In this document: positions 53,863-62,777 of the stretch, piece after piece | Layout: every line of letters starts with the position of its first letter | Numbering within the stretch: position 1 is the first letter of the stretch | Source: an uncultured Pelagibacteraceae bacterium | GTDB lineage: Bacteria; Pseudomonadota; Alphaproteobacteria; Pelagibacterales; Pelagibacteraceae | Length of the DNA stretch: 64,000 nt | Direction of reading: 5' to 3' | NCBI GenBank assembly: GCA_902561585.1 | Contig: CACEQK010000001.1 | Location: 1 to 64,000 of the forward strand | The notes under the pieces: model-generated | What the model was told of the DNA's origin: nothing | Databases searched by the model: none | What the model saw: only the letters and a program-made list of their open reading frames with translations | Program-made: the position numbers and the translations under genes

Positions 53863-54386
53863 ATATATTTTTTAATTAAATTAATAAAATCCTCACTTAC
53901 AAAATCCACTTCACCGATGACCCTGCCAAATTCATCACCGTTTTTATCGATCAAAATGCTTGTTGGCAGTCCTCGCATTTTGAACTGTTTTACTAATTTA
54001 AAGTCTGGATCATAATATGTATCTAAACTCACTACGTTGATACTTCTAAAAAAATCTCTTACTTTAAGTTTGTTCGGTTTTTCCGTGTTGATTGCGTAAA
54101 TTTTAACTTGTGGGTACTGATTAGTTAGTTTTTCAAGCGATGGCATTTCTCTTTTACAAGGAGCACACCAAGTCGCCCAGAAATTCAAGATCATGATGTT
54201 GCCTTTTTTATTAGTTAAATCGACATCATTAAGATTTGAATCTTTAAATTTTAATTCTTTAATTTGAGTCGGTTTTTCATGAATTACTATATTTTTTGAA
54301 AAATCTTCTGCCCCATAAAGATTATGGCTAAGCAAATATAGAAGGATTATGTGAATATAGATTTTAAAAGATTTACTAATTTTCAT
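53859..54386 (-). CDS. TlpA-family thioredoxin-like protein
   Basis: This is a periplasmic thiol-disulfide oxidoreductase of the TlpA/ResA group. An N-terminal hydrophobic segment (residues about 8-24, IHIILLYLLSHNLYG) acts as a signal or anchor. The redox site is FWATWCAPCKREMPSLEKL, and a cis-Pro occurs in MRGLPTSILIDKNG. At 175 residues it is typical. It may assist cytochrome c maturation or reduce protein disulfides. It diverges from argH. Confidence 0.92.
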   Translation of the reverse strand: MKISKSFKIYIHIILLYLLSHNLYGAEDFSKNIVIHEKPTQIKELKFKDSNLNDVDLTNKKGNIMILNFWATWCAPCKREMPSLEKLTNQYPQVKIYAINTEKPNKLKVRDFFRSINVVSLDTYYDPDFKLVKQFKMRGLPTSILIDKNGDEFGRVIGEVDFVSEDFINLIKKYI

Positions 54387-54416
54387 ATTAATTTAAATTA
54401 GAAATAGCACAGTAAA

Positions 54417-55802
54417 ATGAAAAATAAAAACAAAACTGTTTGGTCAAATAGATTTAAAAGTAAAACGTCTCAATCTTTTCAAAAGATAGGGTCTTCAATT
54501 CATATTGATAAAAGACTTTATGAACAAGACATAGCTGCGTCTATTGTGCATACTCAAATGTTATCAAAACAAAAGATCATTAAAAGTGAGGATGCAAACA
54601 AAATTATCAATGGTCTTAAAAAAATTAAGACACAAATAGATAAAGGTAATTTTGAATTTAAAGAAAAATTTGAGGATATTCATTTAAATATTGAAAAAGC
54701 ACTATTTGATATCATAGGTCCTTCAGCTGGATATATGCACACTGCTAGATCAAGAAATGATCAAGTAGTTACTGATTTTAAATTATGGATCAAAGATGCC
54801 TCTAAAGAAATTTTAAAAGACATCTCTTTAGTTATGAAAAATTTGCTTAAAAAAGCGGAAAAAAATACAGACACAGTGATGCCTGGATTAACTCATTTAA
54901 AAAACGCACAACCAATTTCATTTGCGCATTATCTTTTATCTTATTTTGAAATGTTAAAGAGAGATAAAAAAAGATTTGAAAATAACCTAAACCTTTTGGA
55001 TGAATGTCCTCTTGGATCAGCTGCGCTTTCTGGAACCTCGTATAAGATCGATAGAACTTATACTGCAAAAAAACTTGGGTTTAAAAAACCAACTGATAAC
55101 TCTATCGACTCTGTATCTGATAGAGATTTTGCAATAGATTTTTTATACGCTTCTGCTGTTTGTGCAATGCATCTTTCAAGATTAGCAGAAGATTTTATTA
55201 TTTATAATTCTGATGCTTTTAAACTAATTTCTTTTAAAGATAGTATGCTTACTGGTTCTTCAATAATGCCTCAAAAGAAGAATCCTGATCCGGCAGAGCT
55301 CATTAGAGGGAAAGTTGGAATAAATTATGGAAAGCTGAATGCAATTTTAACAATTATGAAAGGTCTTCCTATGTCTTATTTTAAAGATATGCAGGAAGAT
55401 AAAGAATTAGTTTTCAGTGGGTTTGATACTTTAAAAAATACTCTAACCATGAGCGCTGAATTAATTAATTCGGTTAATCCTAATAAATCAAACATGCTTT
55501 TCATGGCTAACCAAGGCCATACGACGGCTACTGATTTTGCTGATTATCTTGTAAAGAATAAAAATATATCGTTTAGAGAGTCATATGCCATTTCAGCAAA
55601 ACTTGTAAATTTTGCTGAAAAAAATAAAAAATTATTGTCTGAGTTGAGCCTGAAAGAAGTTAAAAAATTTTATAAAGATTTGGATAAAAGTGTTTTAAAA
55701 GTATTAGATGTTAAAAATTCAATGAATATGAAAAAATCTCATGGAGGAACATCTGTAATTAATGTTAAATCAATGATAAAAAAATATAAAAAGGAAATTT
55801 AA
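54417..55802 (+). CDS. argH: Argininosuccinate lyase
   Basis: ArgH cleaves argininosuccinate to arginine and fumarate, the last step of arginine synthesis. Family signatures are YMHTARSRNDQVVTDFKLW, the GLTHLKNAQPISFAHYLLSY segment with catalytic His, and the flexible loop GSSIMPQKKNPDPAELIRG at about residues 281-299. At 461 residues it is complete. It is followed with a one-base overlap by a small lipoprotein gene and then lysA, a conserved proteobacterial order. Confidence 0.98.
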   Translation: MKNKNKTVWSNRFKSKTSQSFQKIGSSIHIDKRLYEQDIAASIVHTQMLSKQKIIKSEDANKIINGLKKIKTQIDKGNFEFKEKFEDIHLNIEKALFDIIGPSAGYMHTARSRNDQVVTDFKLWIKDASKEILKDISLVMKNLLKKAEKNTDTVMPGLTHLKNAQPISFAHYLLSYFEMLKRDKKRFENNLNLLDECPLGSAALSGTSYKIDRTYTAKKLGFKKPTDNSIDSVSDRDFAIDFLYASAVCAMHLSRLAEDFIIYNSDAFKLISFKDSMLTGSSIMPQKKNPDPAELIRGKVGINYGKLNAILTIMKGLPMSYFKDMQEDKELVFSGFDTLKNTLTMSAELINSVNPNKSNMLFMANQGHTTATDFADYLVKNKNISFRESYAISAKLVNFAEKNKKLLSELSLKEVKKFYKDLDKSVLKVLDVKNSMNMKKSHGGTSVINVKSMIKKYKKEI

Positions 55803-55912
55803 TGAAAATTATTGCTACTTTTTTCTTAGTAATATTTGTCCTATCAAGTTGCGGAAAAAAATCTGAACCTAAATATCAAGGTAAAATTAATCAGATAAAT
55901 ATAATTTCATAA
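55802..55912 (+). CDS. lptM: Small LptM/YifL-like lipoprotein, 36 aa
   Basis: This gene is not on the ORF track. It begins MKIIATFFLVIFVLSSCGKKS: a short signal peptide and the lipobox LSSC with lipidation Cys17, then a short polar tail. A minimal lipoprotein of this type between argH and lysA is typical of the LptM (YifL) family, which in E. coli helps assembly of the LPS translocon LptDE. The ATG overlaps the argH stop (TAATG) and lysA follows four bases later. The LptM role here is by family and position. Confidence 0.8.
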   Translation: MKIIATFFLVIFVLSSCGKKSEPKYQGKINQINIIS

Positions 55913-55916
55913 TCAA

Positions 55917-57146
55917 ATGCAAAACTTTAGATATGTTGGTAAAAATTTATTTATTGAAAAGTTATCAATTAAAAATTTCTTAAAAAAACAAAAGACACCT
56001 TTTTACATTTATTCAGAAAATCAAATAGTTACTAATTTTCTTAAATTTAAAAATACATTTAAAAAAACTAATCCTTTGATTTGCTTTGCAGCAAAATCTA
56101 ATAGTAATTTAAATATACTAAGGGTACTTGGAAAATTAGGTGCTGGAGCTGATGTAGTATCAGGCGGTGAATTATTGAAAGCTCTTAAAGCAGGTATAAA
56201 GGCAAAAAAAATTGTTTTCTCTGGAGTAGGAAAAACTGAAGAAGAATTGAAAATAGCTATCAATAAAAATATTTTATTAATCAACTGTGAGTCTGAAAGT
56301 GAGGCCAAATTAGTTAACAGTTTGGCTAAAAAATTAAGAAAAAAAGTTTCAATAGGATTTAGATTAAATCCTAATATTGATGCAAAAACACACAAAAATA
56401 TATCAACTGGTAAAGCTGAAAATAAATTTGGATTATCAATTAAGAGCTTTAAAATTTTTCTTAAAAAAATTAATTCTCTAAAAAATATCAATCTTGATGC
56501 ACTTAGTGTTCATATTGGAAGTCAGATCTTAAATGATGCGCCTTTCAAAAAAACTTTAAATGTGATGAGTAAATTGATCAAAGAATTGAGACTTAATTTA
56601 AAATATGTAGATTTAGGGGGTGGATTTGGCATAAATTATACAAATAAAGAAAAGCCAATTAATCTAAATAAATACTCCAAACTTGTAGAAAATTTTTCAA
56701 AAAAATTAAATTGTAAAATAATTTTTGAACCAGGTAGATCAATAATAGGAAATACTGGTCTTTTAATAAGCAAAGTACAATTCATAAAAAAAGGAGCTAA
56801 TAAAAACTTTATTATATTAGACGCTGGTATGAATGATTTTATGCGCCCTGCTTTGTATGATGCATTTCACCAAATTATTCCTGTATCTAAAAACTCGGCA
56901 AAGACGAAAGGTAAAATAGAGTTTGTAGGACCGATTTGTGAAAGTACTTGTAAATTTGGAATATACAAAAATTATCAGAGAATAAATGAAAACGACTTTA
57001 TAGCTATTACTAATGTAGGAGCCTACGGTTCATCATTATCCTCTAACTATAATACTAGACCATTAATTGCTGAAATTTTAATCAATAAAAATAAATTAAG
57101 ATATATTAGAAAGAAACAAAATTTACTAAAATTGATTAGTTCTTAA
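55917..57146 (+). CDS. lysA: Diaminopimelate decarboxylase
   Basis: This PLP enzyme makes lysine from meso-diaminopimelate. It is an alanine-racemase-like TIM barrel with the PLP Lys60 in CFAAKSNSN, followed by GADVVSGGELLKALKAG, VHIGSQI, the phosphate-binding VDLGGGFGINY and the C-terminal GPICESTCKFG with the active-site Cys, and AYGSSLSSNYN. At 409 residues it is complete. It sits between the small lipoprotein and plsC, sharing one base with the latter. Confidence 0.97.
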   Translation: MQNFRYVGKNLFIEKLSIKNFLKKQKTPFYIYSENQIVTNFLKFKNTFKKTNPLICFAAKSNSNLNILRVLGKLGAGADVVSGGELLKALKAGIKAKKIVFSGVGKTEEELKIAINKNILLINCESESEAKLVNSLAKKLRKKVSIGFRLNPNIDAKTHKNISTGKAENKFGLSIKSFKIFLKKINSLKNINLDALSVHIGSQILNDAPFKKTLNVMSKLIKELRLNLKYVDLGGGFGINYTNKEKPINLNKYSKLVENFSKKLNCKIIFEPGRSIIGNTGLLISKVQFIKKGANKNFIILDAGMNDFMRPALYDAFHQIIPVSKNSAKTKGKIEFVGPICESTCKFGIYKNYQRINENDFIAITNVGAYGSSLSSNYNTRPLIAEILINKNKLRYIRKKQNLLKLISS

Positions 57147-57859
57147 TGCAATTTTTAAAATCTTTAATCTTTAATATTTTTTTATTTGCTGGGCTCATAA
57201 CAATTTTTATCCTAGCTATACCAACATTAGGTCTACCTAGTAAATTCACAATATTTTTTGGTAGAGTGTCAGCTAAGTACATAGTTTTTCTAATAAAAAT
57301 TATTCTTCATTCAAAAGTAATATTTCATGGCGTTGAAAATTTAAAAAAGGTAGATAATTTTTTTGTTGCTTCAGCCCATCAATCAATGTTCGAGACATTT
57401 GCATTACAAATACCTTTGGATGGCCCTATCTTTATTTTAAAAAAAGAACTATTAAATATTCCGCTATTTGGTTGGTATTTAAGAAAAATAGGATCAATCG
57501 CAATAGTTAGGCAAACAACTACAAAAGAAAATTTAAACTTTTTTGATAAAATTAAAGAAACAATAGATAAAAGTAAAAGACCTTTACTTATATTTCCTCA
57601 GGGGACTAGAATAAAACTTGATGAACGGCCGCCATTTAAAAAGGGGGCCGGTAGAATTTATAAAACCTTAAATTTACCCTGCATACCTGTGGCTTTAAAC
57701 ACTGGAAAAGTTTGGCCAAAAAATAGTTTTATGAAATATACAGGTGATATACATATTTCATTTTTAGAACCCATCATGCCTGGTAAAGAAAGCGATGAAT
57801 TTCTCAAAGAAATAGAAGATAAAATTTATACTGAGATAAAAAAATTAGAGATTAGATAG
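57146..57859 (+). CDS. plsC: 1-acylglycerol-3-phosphate O-acyltransferase
   Basis: This membrane-associated acyltransferase converts lysophosphatidic acid to phosphatidic acid. One N-terminal helix (residues about 5-30) precedes the catalytic AHQSMFET, where the usual HX4D is HX4E, a substitution I associate with alphaproteobacterial members. Other blocks are LKKELLNIPLFGWYLRKIGSIAI and LIFPQGTRIK. At 237 residues it is typical. The gene ends in a 15-base tail-to-tail overlap with the tartrate dehydrogenase-like gene. Confidence 0.93.
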   Translation: MQFLKSLIFNIFLFAGLITIFILAIPTLGLPSKFTIFFGRVSAKYIVFLIKIILHSKVIFHGVENLKKVDNFFVASAHQSMFETFALQIPLDGPIFILKKELLNIPLFGWYLRKIGSIAIVRQTTTKENLNFFDKIKETIDKSKRPLLIFPQGTRIKLDERPPFKKGAGRIYKTLNLPCIPVALNTGKVWPKNSFMKYTGDIHISFLEPIMPGKESDEFLKEIEDKIYTEIKKLEIR

Positions 57860-58909
57860 TATTGAATTAGAACATTTAATGGTATCAGCGTTCCCGCCTA
57901 AATCTTTAGTTCTGTTATTTTTTTCACTTAAAGATTTTTCAATAGCTTGAACGATTGAATTGGAAGCTTGTTTTTCTCCTAAATAATCTAACATCATTGC
58001 ACCGGACCAAATTTGACCTACAGGGTTTGCAATTCCTTTACCAGCAATATCAGGGGCTGAACCATGCACTGGCTCAAATAGAGATGGAAATTTATTTTCT
58101 GGATTAATATTCCCAGATGGAGCAATTCCAATAGTTCCAGTGCAAGCAGGTCCTAAATCAGAAAGGATATCTCCGAATAAATTAGATGCAACTACTACAT
58201 CAAACCATTCGGGGTTAAGTACAAATCTAGCTACCAAAATATCTATATGAAACTGATCTGTTTCAATATCTGGATAATTTTTCTTCATCTGATTAAAACG
58301 CTCATCCCAAAATGGCATCGTAATTGAAATTCCATTTGATTTTGTTGCATTGGTTAATTTTTTTCTTTTTCTTTGTTTAGCTAGCTCAAAAGCAAATTTT
58401 TGAACTCTATCTATTCCGTGTGCAGACATTATTGTCTCTTGAACGGCTATTTCTCTTTCGGTATTTTTAAACATTCTTCCACCAACTGAAGAATACTCAC
58501 CCTCGGTATTTTCTCTGACAATCAACATGTCGATATCACCTGGTTTTTTGTTCGCTAAAGGTGGATTAATACCAGGAAATAATTTTACAGGTCTAAGATT
58601 AATATATTGATCAAACTCTCTTCTAAACTGAAGCAGTGAACCCCATAAAGAAATATGGTCAGGGACTTGGTCCGGCATACCAACTGCTCCAAAAAATATA
58701 GCATCATGTTTTCCTAATTTTTCTTTCCAGTCATCTGGGAGCATTTTCCCGTGTTTTTCGTAATAATCACAGGAGGCAAAATCATATTCTGTAAAATTTA
58801 TTTTAAATTGATGCTTTTCTGCAGCATCTTTTAAAACTTTTAAACCTTCAGGAACAACTTCTTTTCCTATTCCGTCGCCCGGTATTGATGCTATGTTATA
58901 TTCTTTCAT
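57845..58909 (-). CDS. Tartrate/D-malate dehydrogenase-like beta-decarboxylating dehydrogenase
   Basis: This is an NAD-dependent enzyme of the isocitrate/isopropylmalate family. It shows ASIPGDGIGKEVVPEG, LLQFRREFDQYINLRPVKL, VRENTEGEYSSVGGRMF (NTEGEY), the metal-binding NLFGDILSDLGP and FEPVHGSAPDIAGKGIANP. AVGMPDQVPDHISLWG is typical of tartrate dehydrogenase/D-malate dehydrogenase (TtuC/DmlA) rather than LeuB. At 354 residues it is complete. It is the last gene after hisC and tyrA-like on the minus strand. The substrate could be D-malate, tartrate or a related hydroxyacid. Confidence 0.88.
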   Translation of the reverse strand: MKEYNIASIPGDGIGKEVVPEGLKVLKDAAEKHQFKINFTEYDFASCDYYEKHGKMLPDDWKEKLGKHDAIFFGAVGMPDQVPDHISLWGSLLQFRREFDQYINLRPVKLFPGINPPLANKKPGDIDMLIVRENTEGEYSSVGGRMFKNTEREIAVQETIMSAHGIDRVQKFAFELAKQRKRKKLTNATKSNGISITMPFWDERFNQMKKNYPDIETDQFHIDILVARFVLNPEWFDVVVASNLFGDILSDLGPACTGTIGIAPSGNINPENKFPSLFEPVHGSAPDIAGKGIANPVGQIWSGAMMLDYLGEKQASNSIVQAIEKSLSEKNNRTKDLGGNADTIKCSNSILSNL

Positions 58910-58912
58910 TAA

Positions 58913-59809
58913 TTAATTCCTGCCAAATCCAGGTTTATCCGTATCTTGTCCAGCTTCAATAATCTCTTTTCTCACTTTTTTTGTCGATGAGAATATTTCT
59001 AGAAGTTTTTTACTGTCCTTATTTTTAATAGCGTTTTTAATTTCCTCTAGATTTTTAGAGTAATTATCTAATACTTTTAAAATATTTTCACTATTATCAA
59101 TAAAAATATCTTTCCACATTAATGGGTCTGATGCAGCTATTCTTGTAAAATCTCTTAACCCACCAGCGCTGTATTGAATAACGTCATTTTTAAATTTGTC
59201 TTCATTATTAATTGCTGTTTTGACAATACTGTAAGCTACTGCATGTGGTAAATGACTTGTAAGTGATAAAATATAATCATGATCTTCAAATGACATTAGT
59301 TTTACTTTACTTCCAAGACTAGACCAAAACTTTTCTAGTTCATTAATTTTGTCTTTATTAACTTTTTTATCTGCAGATAAAATACACCATCTATTGTTAA
59401 ATAAACTTGAAAAACCAGCTTCTGGTCCACTGTACTCAGTTCCTGCTATAGGATGTGAAGCAATCCAATTAACATTTTTAAGATTTAAGTTGCTAATAAT
59501 TTTATTTACTTCTTTTTTAGCAGAGCCTGTATCAGTTAAAATCACATTTTCTTTCAAATTAGAATGAATAGAAAGAAGTATTTCTTTGTAACTACTTAGT
59601 GGAGAAGAAATAATTACTAGATCAGAGTCTCTAACTACATCTGAGATATTATTATTTATTTCAACTGAAAAGTTCTTTTTTAAATATTCAGTTACTTTTG
59701 AAGACTTATCATAAACACTTATTTTAGATGCTAATTTTTTTTCGTTTACAGATCTTAAGATTGAAGAACCGATTAAACCACAACCAATTATACTAATCTT
59801 ACTAAACAT
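58913..59809 (-). CDS. tyrA: Prephenate/arogenate dehydrogenase
   Basis: This is an oxidative decarboxylase in tyrosine biosynthesis. The N-terminal Rossmann motif is IIGCGLIGSSILRSV, followed by VILTDTGSAKKEV, NWIASHPIAGTEYSGPEAG (catalytic His) and LTSHLPHAVAYSIV. At 298 residues it is the compact TyrC-like cyclohexadienyl/arogenate dehydrogenase type without chorismate mutase or ACT domain. It overlaps hisC by eight bases; a HisC-TyrA pair suggests the aminotransferase also serves aromatic amino acids. Confidence 0.92.
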   Translation of the reverse strand: MFSKISIIGCGLIGSSILRSVNEKKLASKISVYDKSSKVTEYLKKNFSVEINNNISDVVRDSDLVIISSPLSSYKEILLSIHSNLKENVILTDTGSAKKEVNKIISNLNLKNVNWIASHPIAGTEYSGPEAGFSSLFNNRWCILSADKKVNKDKINELEKFWSSLGSKVKLMSFEDHDYILSLTSHLPHAVAYSIVKTAINNEDKFKNDVIQYSAGGLRDFTRIAASDPLMWKDIFIDNSENILKVLDNYSKNLEEIKNAIKNKDSKKLLEIFSSTKKVRKEIIEAGQDTDKPGFGRN

Positions 59810-60884
59810 TTAATATTTTTTTTATTTTAGAAATTAATTTTCTATTTTCTTCACTTTTTCCAATTGTTATCCTAAGTGAATTCTTAATACCATAAACATC
59901 CATTTTACGAACTAAAATTCCTACTTTAGCTAATAATTTAAAAACTCTTGATGAATTAATTTTTACTTTATCAAAATTAACTAATAAAAAATTGCTATAG
60001 CTTCTATTAGTTTCAATTTTCATTTTTCTAAATTCATTAAACATTTTTTTATTCCAATTATTGACGTGTTTAATTTCTTTATTTAACCAAGCACTATCTT
60101 TTACTGCGGCAGATGCGGCAAACAAAGCTGCTTTGTTTACATTAAAAGGTGGCTTAATTTTATTTAACGTATCAATAATTTCTTTTGATCCATACCCCCA
60201 CCCCACTCTCAATCCTGCTAGGCCATAAATTTTTGAAAATGTTCTTGTCATTACCACATTTTTAAAGTTAGAAAATAATTTTAACGCTGAAGAATAATTT
60301 TTTTGTTTTACATATTCAAAATAAGCATCATCAACTACTAACAAAATATTGCTTCGTAGTTTTTTTCGTAAAAACAGCAAATCTTTTTTTGTAACATAGG
60401 TCCCGGTTGGATTATTAGGATTAGCTAAAAATACAACTTTTGTCTTGTTAGTTACTTTTTTTAAAATATCTTTTACTGAAACTGTAAAGTTATTTTCTTT
60501 TGAATAAATAACTTTTGCTCCATTCATTTTGCTATAAATTCTATAAATAATAAAACTATACTTAGGCACAATTACCTCATCACCTTTTTTTAGGTATGCT
60601 TTACAGATTAATTCAAAAATTTGATCTGAACCTGATCCCAAAACAATTCTATTTTTATCTAGTTTAAATTTTTTTGATAAAGTTTCTCTTAAGAAAGTAC
60701 CATTGGTATCGGGATATCTTGCAAAACTTTTTGATACTTTTATATATTCTTTTTTTGCTTTTGGGCTAGGTCCAAGTGCAGATTCATTAGCTGATAATTT
60801 TATCTTTGCTAGTCTATTTTTAAATACGCTCATTCCTGCCACGTATTTTTCAGCTATTATGTTATTTGGTTTAGGTAATCTCAT
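59802..60884 (-). CDS. hisC: Histidinol-phosphate/aromatic aminotransferase
   Basis: This fold-type I PLP aminotransferase belongs to the HisC family. Motifs are LSANESALGPSP, GSGSDQIFELICKAYL, LANPNNPTGTYVTK, VVDDAYFEYV and the Schiff-base Lys in TRTFSKIYGLAGLRVGWG. At 360 residues it is standard. It heads the minus-strand set hisC-tyrA-dehydrogenase and starts 92 bases from the divergent SAM-II riboswitch. In Alphaproteobacteria such enzymes often accept both imidazole-acetol phosphate and aromatic keto acids; which one applies here is uncertain. Confidence 0.93.
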   Translation of the reverse strand: MRLPKPNNIIAEKYVAGMSVFKNRLAKIKLSANESALGPSPKAKKEYIKVSKSFARYPDTNGTFLRETLSKKFKLDKNRIVLGSGSDQIFELICKAYLKKGDEVIVPKYSFIIYRIYSKMNGAKVIYSKENNFTVSVKDILKKVTNKTKVVFLANPNNPTGTYVTKKDLLFLRKKLRSNILLVVDDAYFEYVKQKNYSSALKLFSNFKNVVMTRTFSKIYGLAGLRVGWGYGSKEIIDTLNKIKPPFNVNKAALFAASAAVKDSAWLNKEIKHVNNWNKKMFNEFRKMKIETNRSYSNFLLVNFDKVKINSSRVFKLLAKVGILVRKMDVYGIKNSLRITIGKSEENRKLISKIKKILNV

Positions 60885-60943
60885 TTATTAATGTAATATC
60901 CAAATTGTTAGAGTTTTTCTAGAAGTCTTTATCTTATATAAAA

Positions 60944-60972
60944 TTGACAAGTTTGTGATGATCTAGTAAATA
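60944..60972 (+). promoter_or_regulatory. Candidate promoter of metX-metW
   Basis: A perfect -35 TTGACA is followed after 17 bases by a weak -10 TAAATA. The predicted start would fall within a few bases of the SAM-II aptamer's first stem, which makes the placement plausible. Confidence 0.45.
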
Positions 60973-60976
60973 GATA

Positions 60977-61029
60977 TCGCGCTGATTTAACCATATTGCA
61001 AGCGCATAATAAATTTAGCTAAAAAGGGA
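60977..61029 (+). ncRNA. SAM-II riboswitch
   Basis: The sequence TCGCGCTGATTTAACC...TTGCAAGCGC...TAGCTAAAAAGGGA matches the SAM-II aptamer known from metX/metA leaders in Alphaproteobacteria and from Sargasso Sea DNA. P1 is GCGCT (60979-60983) with AGCGC (61001-61005). The loop can form the H-type pseudoknot with the 3' strand GCTAAAAAGG, which encloses S-adenosylmethionine. It lies directly before an intrinsic terminator and metX. The same 3' strand can pair with the terminator's ascending arm and loop. Confidence 0.95.
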
Positions 61030-61032
61030 GAT

Positions 61033-61058
61033 GCCCAGTTTAGCTGGGCTTTTTTTTT
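61033..61058 (+). terminator. Riboswitch-controlled intrinsic terminator
   Basis: GCCCAG-TTTAG-CTGGGC followed by T9 is a textbook intrinsic terminator only three bases from the SAM-II aptamer and two bases before the metX ATG. AGCTAAA in the aptamer (61017-61023) is complementary to TTTAGCT (61039-61045) in this hairpin, giving a competing antiterminator. Confidence 0.9.
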
Positions 61059-61060
61059 GG

Positions 61061-62200
61061 ATGAATAGAAAAATTGAAGATATAAATAAAATTATAGTAA
61101 AAAAACCACTCAAACTTGATTGTGGTAAAACAATAAATAATTTTCCACTAGCCTATGAGACTTACGGAAAATTAAACGCAAATAAAGATAACGCTATTCT
61201 TGTATTTCATGCTTTGACAGGAGATCAATTTGTAACTGGTACGAACCCTATTACAAATAAAGAGGGTTGGTGGGTCACTGCTGTTGGTCCTGGCAAAGCT
61301 ATTGATACCGATAAATATTTTGTGATTTGCGCAAATGTAATTGGTGGATGTATGGGTTCTCTTGGACCAAAAGATACAAATCCTGAAAACAACCAACCAT
61401 ACGGTTTAGATTTTCCAGTTATCACCATTAAAGATATGGTGAGAGCTCAAGAGTCTTTACTAGAGCACCTTGGTGTAAAAAAACTTTTATGTGCAACTGG
61501 CGGATCTATGGGTGGAATGCAGTTATTGCAGTTTTGTGCAACATTTCCTGATAAAGCTTTTTCGGCTATTCCGATAGCTTGTAGTTCAAGTCATAGTGCT
61601 CAGAATATTGCACTAAACGAGCTAGCACGACAAGCGATTATGGCTGACCCTGTGTGGAATAATGGAAAATATGTCTCAAAAGATGTGCAACCAAAAAATG
61701 GCTTAGCAGTTGCAAGAATGGTTGGGCATATAAGTTATTTGTCTGAAAAAGGTATGCAGGAAAAATTTGGAAGAAAATTACAAGAAAAAGCTGATTATGA
61801 ATTTAGTTTTAATGCAGATTTTCAGGTAGAGAGTTATTTAAGACACCAAGGTTATGCTTTTGTAGAAAGATTTGATGCGAATTCAATTCTTTATATAACT
61901 AGAGCAATGGATTATTTTGATCTTTCTAAGCAATATAAAGATGGGTTAGTTGAAGCTTTTAAAAATCAAAATACAAAATTTCTAGTAATATCATTTTCCT
62001 CTGACTGGCTTTATACAACAAAAGAAAATAAGGATATAGTAATTGCATTAAATGCATCTGGCGCTGATGTTTCCTACTCAGAAATAGTAACAGATAAGGG
62101 ACACGACGCCTTCTTATTAAACGAACCAGAATTTTTAAAAACTCTTAAGGGTTTTATAGACTCAATGTACGAAAAGTTTAAAAATGAAAAAAGAATTTAA
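61061..62200 (+). CDS. metX: Homoserine O-acetyltransferase
   Basis: MetX acylates homoserine with acetyl-CoA (or succinyl-CoA) at the start of methionine synthesis. This alpha/beta hydrolase-fold enzyme shows FHALTGDQFVTG, GSLGPKDTNP, the nucleophile elbow GGSMGGMQLLQ near residue 149, SSDWLYT and the terminal KGHDAFLL with catalytic His. The ORF track begins at 61031, inside the terminator hairpin and without space for a ribosome site. I choose the ATG at 61061 (MNRKIEDINK), giving 379 residues. It overlaps metW by 17 bases. Control is by the SAM-II element upstream. Confidence 0.95.
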   Translation: MNRKIEDINKIIVKKPLKLDCGKTINNFPLAYETYGKLNANKDNAILVFHALTGDQFVTGTNPITNKEGWWVTAVGPGKAIDTDKYFVICANVIGGCMGSLGPKDTNPENNQPYGLDFPVITIKDMVRAQESLLEHLGVKKLLCATGGSMGGMQLLQFCATFPDKAFSAIPIACSSSHSAQNIALNELARQAIMADPVWNNGKYVSKDVQPKNGLAVARMVGHISYLSEKGMQEKFGRKLQEKADYEFSFNADFQVESYLRHQGYAFVERFDANSILYITRAMDYFDLSKQYKDGLVEAFKNQNTKFLVISFSSDWLYTTKENKDIVIALNASGADVSYSEIVTDKGHDAFLLNEPEFLKTLKGFIDSMYEKFKNEKRI

Positions 62201-62777
62201 AGTAATAGCTGAATTGTTGCCTAACAACACGAGAGTATTGGATGTTGGTTGTGGAGATGGATTTCTAATGAATTTCCTTAGAGAAGAAAAAAATATAGAG
62301 GTACGCGGATTGGAACTTAATCAAGAAAATGTGCAACTGTGCATACGTAAAGGATTGCCAGTCATACAAGGAAACGCTGAAACTGAACTTCATCAATTTC
62401 CCAATCAATCTTTTGACTATGTTGTGCTAAGTCAAACATTACAAGCTTTTTATAACCCAGAGAAAGTTTTAAAAAATCTTTTGAGAATAGGTAAAGCAGT
62501 GATTGTCTCAATTCCAAATTTTGGATATTGGAAAGTAAGAATGAAGCTTTTATTTTTTGGAGAAATGCCAGTTACAAAAACATTACCAAATACTTGGTAC
62601 AACACTCCTAACTTACATATGTGCACTATTAAAGATCTATTTAAGTTTTGTGATGAAAAAAATATAAATATCAAACAAGTAGTTGGTGTTAATGAAGATA
62701 AAACTTCATTAATAAAAAAAAGTAATTTAGAAATAAAAAATCTCTTTTCAAAATTAGGGATTTTTTTAATAGGGTAA
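62184..62777 (+). CDS. metW: Methionine biosynthesis protein MetW
   Basis: MetW is a class I SAM-dependent methyltransferase-like protein that is almost always next to metX and is needed for full homoserine acyltransferase activity in several proteobacteria. The SAM-binding motif is RVLDVGCGDGFLMNFL (residues about 18-33), followed by GLELNQENV, FDYVVLSQTLQAFYNPE and SIPNFGYWKVR, the MetW signature. At 197 residues it is complete. It overlaps metX and abuts gloB directly, so all three are probably under the SAM-II switch. Confidence 0.96.
   Translation: MKKEFKVIAELLPNNTRVLDVGCGDGFLMNFLREEKNIEVRGLELNQENVQLCIRKGLPVIQGNAETELHQFPNQSFDYVVLSQTLQAFYNPEKVLKNLLRIGKAVIVSIPNFGYWKVRMKLLFFGEMPVTKTLPNTWYNTPNLHMCTIKDLFKFCDEKNINIKQVVGVNEDKTSLIKKSNLEIKNLFSKLGIFLIG

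Noticed and set aside
61031-61060. Upstream in-frame ATG for metX as given by the ORF track
   Set aside because: This ATG has no spacing from the AGGGAG site and its codons are the terminator hairpin; the ATG at 61061 begins the conserved MetX region.
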